Shown here piece by piece: positions 62,037 to 64,000 of a DNA stretch of 64,000 bases. Position 1 is the first letter of the stretch. The number at the start of each line of letters is the position of its first letter. This stretch comes from RGEC01 sp964475595 (GTDB lineage: Bacteria; Bacteroidota; Bacteroidia; NS11-12g; UBA955): assembly GCA_964475595.1 (NCBI GenBank), contig CAYYXG010000001.1:186001-250000 (forward strand), given 5' to 3'. A model generated the notes under the pieces. It worked only from the letters and a program-made list of their open reading frames with translations. It was not told where the DNA came from and did not search any database. Both the position numbers and the translations under genes were made by a program.

Positions 62037-63005
62037 ATGGCTGAACAAACGGAAAAGATCAATGTAACCATAGACGGCAAAACCGTTGCTGTAGACCCGG
62101 GAACTACCATTCTCAATGCTGCCCGAATGATAGGCGGCGATGTAGTTCCTCCTGCTATGTGTTATTACAGCAGTTTAAAAGGAAGTGGCGGAAAATGCCG
62201 CACTTGCCTGGTAGAAGTGAGTAAAGGCAGTGAGAAGGATCCTCGCCCCATGCCCAAACTAGTTGCCAGTTGCAGCACTGCAGTTATGGATGGTATGGAA
62301 GTGAAAAACAAGACCAGCGAGCGTGTGAACGATGCCAGACATGGTGTTGTTGAGTTTCTGCTGATTAACCATCCCTTGGATTGCCCTATTTGCGATCAGG
62401 CCGGAGAATGCCACTTGCAAGATCTGGCTTTCGAGCATGGGTTGGAAAAAACCCGCTATGAGTTCAAGCGCCGCACTTTTGACAAGATTGATATCGGAGC
62501 ATACATCAAGCTGCACATGACCCGTTGTATTCTTTGTTACCGCTGTGTGTATACGGCAGACCAGCTTACCAATCAGCGTGAGCATGGGGTAATGAAGCGC
62601 GGTGATGCTGCAGAAATCAGCACGTACATACAAAATGCACTCGATAATGATTTTATTGGAAACGTTATCGATGTATGCCCTGTGGGTGCGCTCACCGATA
62701 AAACTTTCCGTTTCCGCAGTCGCGTTTGGTATACCAAGCCCATGGATGTGCACCGAGATTGCCAAAAATGCAGTGGTAAGGCAGTAGCTTGGATGATAGG
62801 CGATGATATTGCCCGTATTACCGCGCGAAAAGACCAGTTTGGTGAGGTGAAGGAATTCATCTGCAATGAATGTCGCTTTGATAAAAAAGAGAAAACCGAC
62901 TGGGTGATTGAAGGACCACGTCATATTGACCGTCACTCGGTAATCAGCGCAAACAAATACGAAGACCCCATTCCGGAACATACACCCCTATTGAACAAAG
63001 CTTAA
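62037..63005 (+). CDS. nuoG: NADH-quinone oxidoreductase subunit G, short form
   Basis: 322 residues against ~700-900 in E. coli or Thermus. The N-terminal iron-sulfur domains are complete: 2Fe-2S (GGKCRTCLVEV), the His-Cys N5 site (HPLDCPICDQAGECHLQD), and the 4Fe-4S site (TRCILCYRCV ... DVCPVGAL). A vestige of the next 4Fe-4S domain remains (CQKCSGKA ... CNECRFDKKE), then the protein ends with no molybdopterin-oxidoreductase-like bulk. Such short NuoG are usual in several Bacteroidota, so this is not a truncation by frameshift. Confidence 0.93.
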   Translation: MAEQTEKINVTIDGKTVAVDPGTTILNAARMIGGDVVPPAMCYYSSLKGSGGKCRTCLVEVSKGSEKDPRPMPKLVASCSTAVMDGMEVKNKTSERVNDARHGVVEFLLINHPLDCPICDQAGECHLQDLAFEHGLEKTRYEFKRRTFDKIDIGAYIKLHMTRCILCYRCVYTADQLTNQREHGVMKRGDAAEISTYIQNALDNDFIGNVIDVCPVGALTDKTFRFRSRVWYTKPMDVHRDCQKCSGKAVAWMIGDDIARITARKDQFGEVKEFICNECRFDKKEKTDWVIEGPRHIDRHSVISANKYEDPIPEHTPLLNKA

Positions 63006-63006
63006 T

Positions 63007-64000
63007 ATGGATTTTGCATTATTACTAGAAAAGAGCATTCTGATTCTAATTCTCACGGCCATCACCCTGGGAATAGCCACCTATCTCACCTATGGCGAGC
63101 GCAAGGTAGCTGCCTTTCTTCAAGATCGTATTGGGCCAAACCGTGCGGGTGTTTTTGGTCTGCTTCAGCCCATTGCCGATGCCGGAAAGATGTTTTTTAA
63201 AGAAGAATTAATTCCCAAAAACGCCGAAAAATGGCTGTTCATTTTGGGTCCTGGACTTGCTATGGTTACGGCCTGTATTACCAGTGCGGTGATTCCGTGG
63301 GGAAGCCACCTGGAATTATTCGGGCGCACCATTCAACTGCAGGTTGCTGATGTGGATATCGGGATTTTGTATATTATCGGTATCCTCAGCGTAGGGGTTT
63401 ATGGAATCATGATTGGTGGTTGGGCCTCCAACAATAAATATTCACTGTATGGTGCCATTCGGGCAAGCAGTCAAATGATCAGCTATGAACTGGGTATGGG
63501 CCTGGCCCTAATTGCAGTTATCATGATGACTGGTAGTTTGAGTCTACGCGAAATTGTGGAGCAACAAAGTGGTTGGGGTGGTATGCAATGGAATATTATT
63601 TATCAGCCCTTGGGTTTTATCATTTTCTTTACCTGTGCATTGGCAGAATGTAACCGGGCTCCCTTTGATCTGCCCGAATGCGAAACCGAATTGATTGGTG
63701 GTTATCATACGGAGTATTCATCCATGAAACTGGGTTTTTACCTGTTCTCTGAATATATCAATATGTTCATCAGCAGCGCGGTAATGGCTTGCGTATATTT
63801 TGGAGGGTACAATTTCCCCGGAATGCACCAGATTGAAAGCCAGAATTTGTTGGCAGTATTGCAAATAGTGGCCATCTTTTTGAAGATCAGTTTCTTCATA
63901 TTCGTATTCATGTGGATACGCTGGACACTGCCCCGTTTCCGCTATGATCAGCTTATGCACCTGGGCTGGAAAACCATGATTCCGCTTGCCATTATCAATA
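63007..64000 (+). CDS. nuoH: NADH-quinone oxidoreductase subunit H (3' end outside window)
   Basis: ATG at 63007, open to the window end (331 codons). NuoH signatures are visible: YGERKVAAFLQDRIGPNRAG, then GGWASNNKYSLYGAIRASSQMISYELGMG, ALAECNRAPFDLPECETELIGG and, near the end, WIRWTLPRFRYDQLMHLGWK. About eight membrane helices are predicted. It couples the quinone site to the proton-pumping arm. Only the last few residues are missing; this gene and what follows should continue as nuoI onward. Confidence 0.96.
   Translation, partial: MDFALLLEKSILILILTAITLGIATYLTYGERKVAAFLQDRIGPNRAGVFGLLQPIADAGKMFFKEELIPKNAEKWLFILGPGLAMVTACITSAVIPWGSHLELFGRTIQLQVADVDIGILYIIGILSVGVYGIMIGGWASNNKYSLYGAIRASSQMISYELGMGLALIAVIMMTGSLSLREIVEQQSGWGGMQWNIIYQPLGFIIFFTCALAECNRAPFDLPECETELIGGYHTEYSSMKLGFYLFSEYINMFISSAVMACVYFGGYNFPGMHQIESQNLLAVLQIVAIFLKISFFIFVFMWIRWTLPRFRYDQLMHLGWKTMIPLAIIN

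Noticed and set aside
1..64000. tRNA, rRNA, CRISPR, prophage or insertion sequence
   Set aside because: No cloverleaf-like sequence, spaced repeat array, transposase or integrase frame was recognised; a tRNAscan or repeat search could still find a small one.

Overview
The window is a gene-dense chromosomal segment of a member of the Bacteroidota. Four signs support this. Four proteins carry type IX secretion (T9SS) or gliding-type C-terminal sorting domains. Many genes are preceded by the Bacteroidota -7 promoter box TAnnTTTG rather than a Shine-Dalgarno site. Several families typical of the phylum are present (DUF4837, DUF3078, TIGR02757, choice-of-anchor V, propeller-type sensor kinases, GYDIA GHMP kinase). 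Complex I is split into separate nuoC and nuoD with a short NuoG. Class or genus cannot be fixed from this sequence. No rRNA, tRNA, CRISPR array, prophage, insertion sequence or origin was recognised, and no stretch longer than 300 bases lacks a gene.

Layout. 1-4436: C-terminal part of a giant T9SS surface protein. 4455-7002 (minus): DUF3078 protein, MscL channel, SucC. 7102-7776: orphan LolD-like ATPase. 7807-11453 (minus): propeller-type histidine kinase and its LuxR-type response regulator. Divergent from these, 11653-16733 (plus): HTH protein, RecQ and two glycosyltransferases in one tight run. 16804-19848: long TPR protein. 19853-22003 (minus): thioredoxin/TPR protein and a coiled-coil membrane protein separated by a terminator. 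22086-23506: RfbC, GNAT acetyltransferase, MazG-like protein.

23590-32254 (plus) is the most coherent unit, a mevalonate operon: type 2 IPP isomerase, class II HMG-CoA reductase, GYDIA GHMP kinase, diphosphomevalonate decarboxylase, mevalonate kinase, a UbiA-family prenyltransferase like the archaeal ether-lipid enzyme, then PriA. Only the early enzymes (thiolase, HMG-CoA synthase) are missing, and the GYDIA kinase is the natural candidate for the phosphomevalonate kinase step.

32304-45331: HPPD, OsmC, two gliding-type sorted proteins, YitT, DinB, NUDIX, GxxExxY protein, dihydroorotase, DUF58, thioredoxin, TIGR02757, AAA/DUF4143 ATPase. 45475-50237 (minus): trans-sulfuration enzyme, L,D-transpeptidase, PurN, DUF4837 lipoprotein, LysM lytic transglycosylase. 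50417-57289: alanine dehydrogenase, GT39 enzyme, signal peptidase I, DapB, MltG, secreted choice-of-anchor V protein. 57455-64000: respiratory complex I operon nuoABCDEFG and the start of nuoH, cut by the window edge.

Most of the window is ordinary core chromosome and no clear new defence or mobile system is present. The best leads are the mevalonate/prenyltransferase operon with its uncharacterised kinase, a recurring promoter layout in which the -7 box ends exactly 4 bases before the start codon (probable leaderless mRNAs), and operator-like repeats upstream of pyrC and nuoA. Coordinates of motifs were read by eye; no alignment or folding was run.
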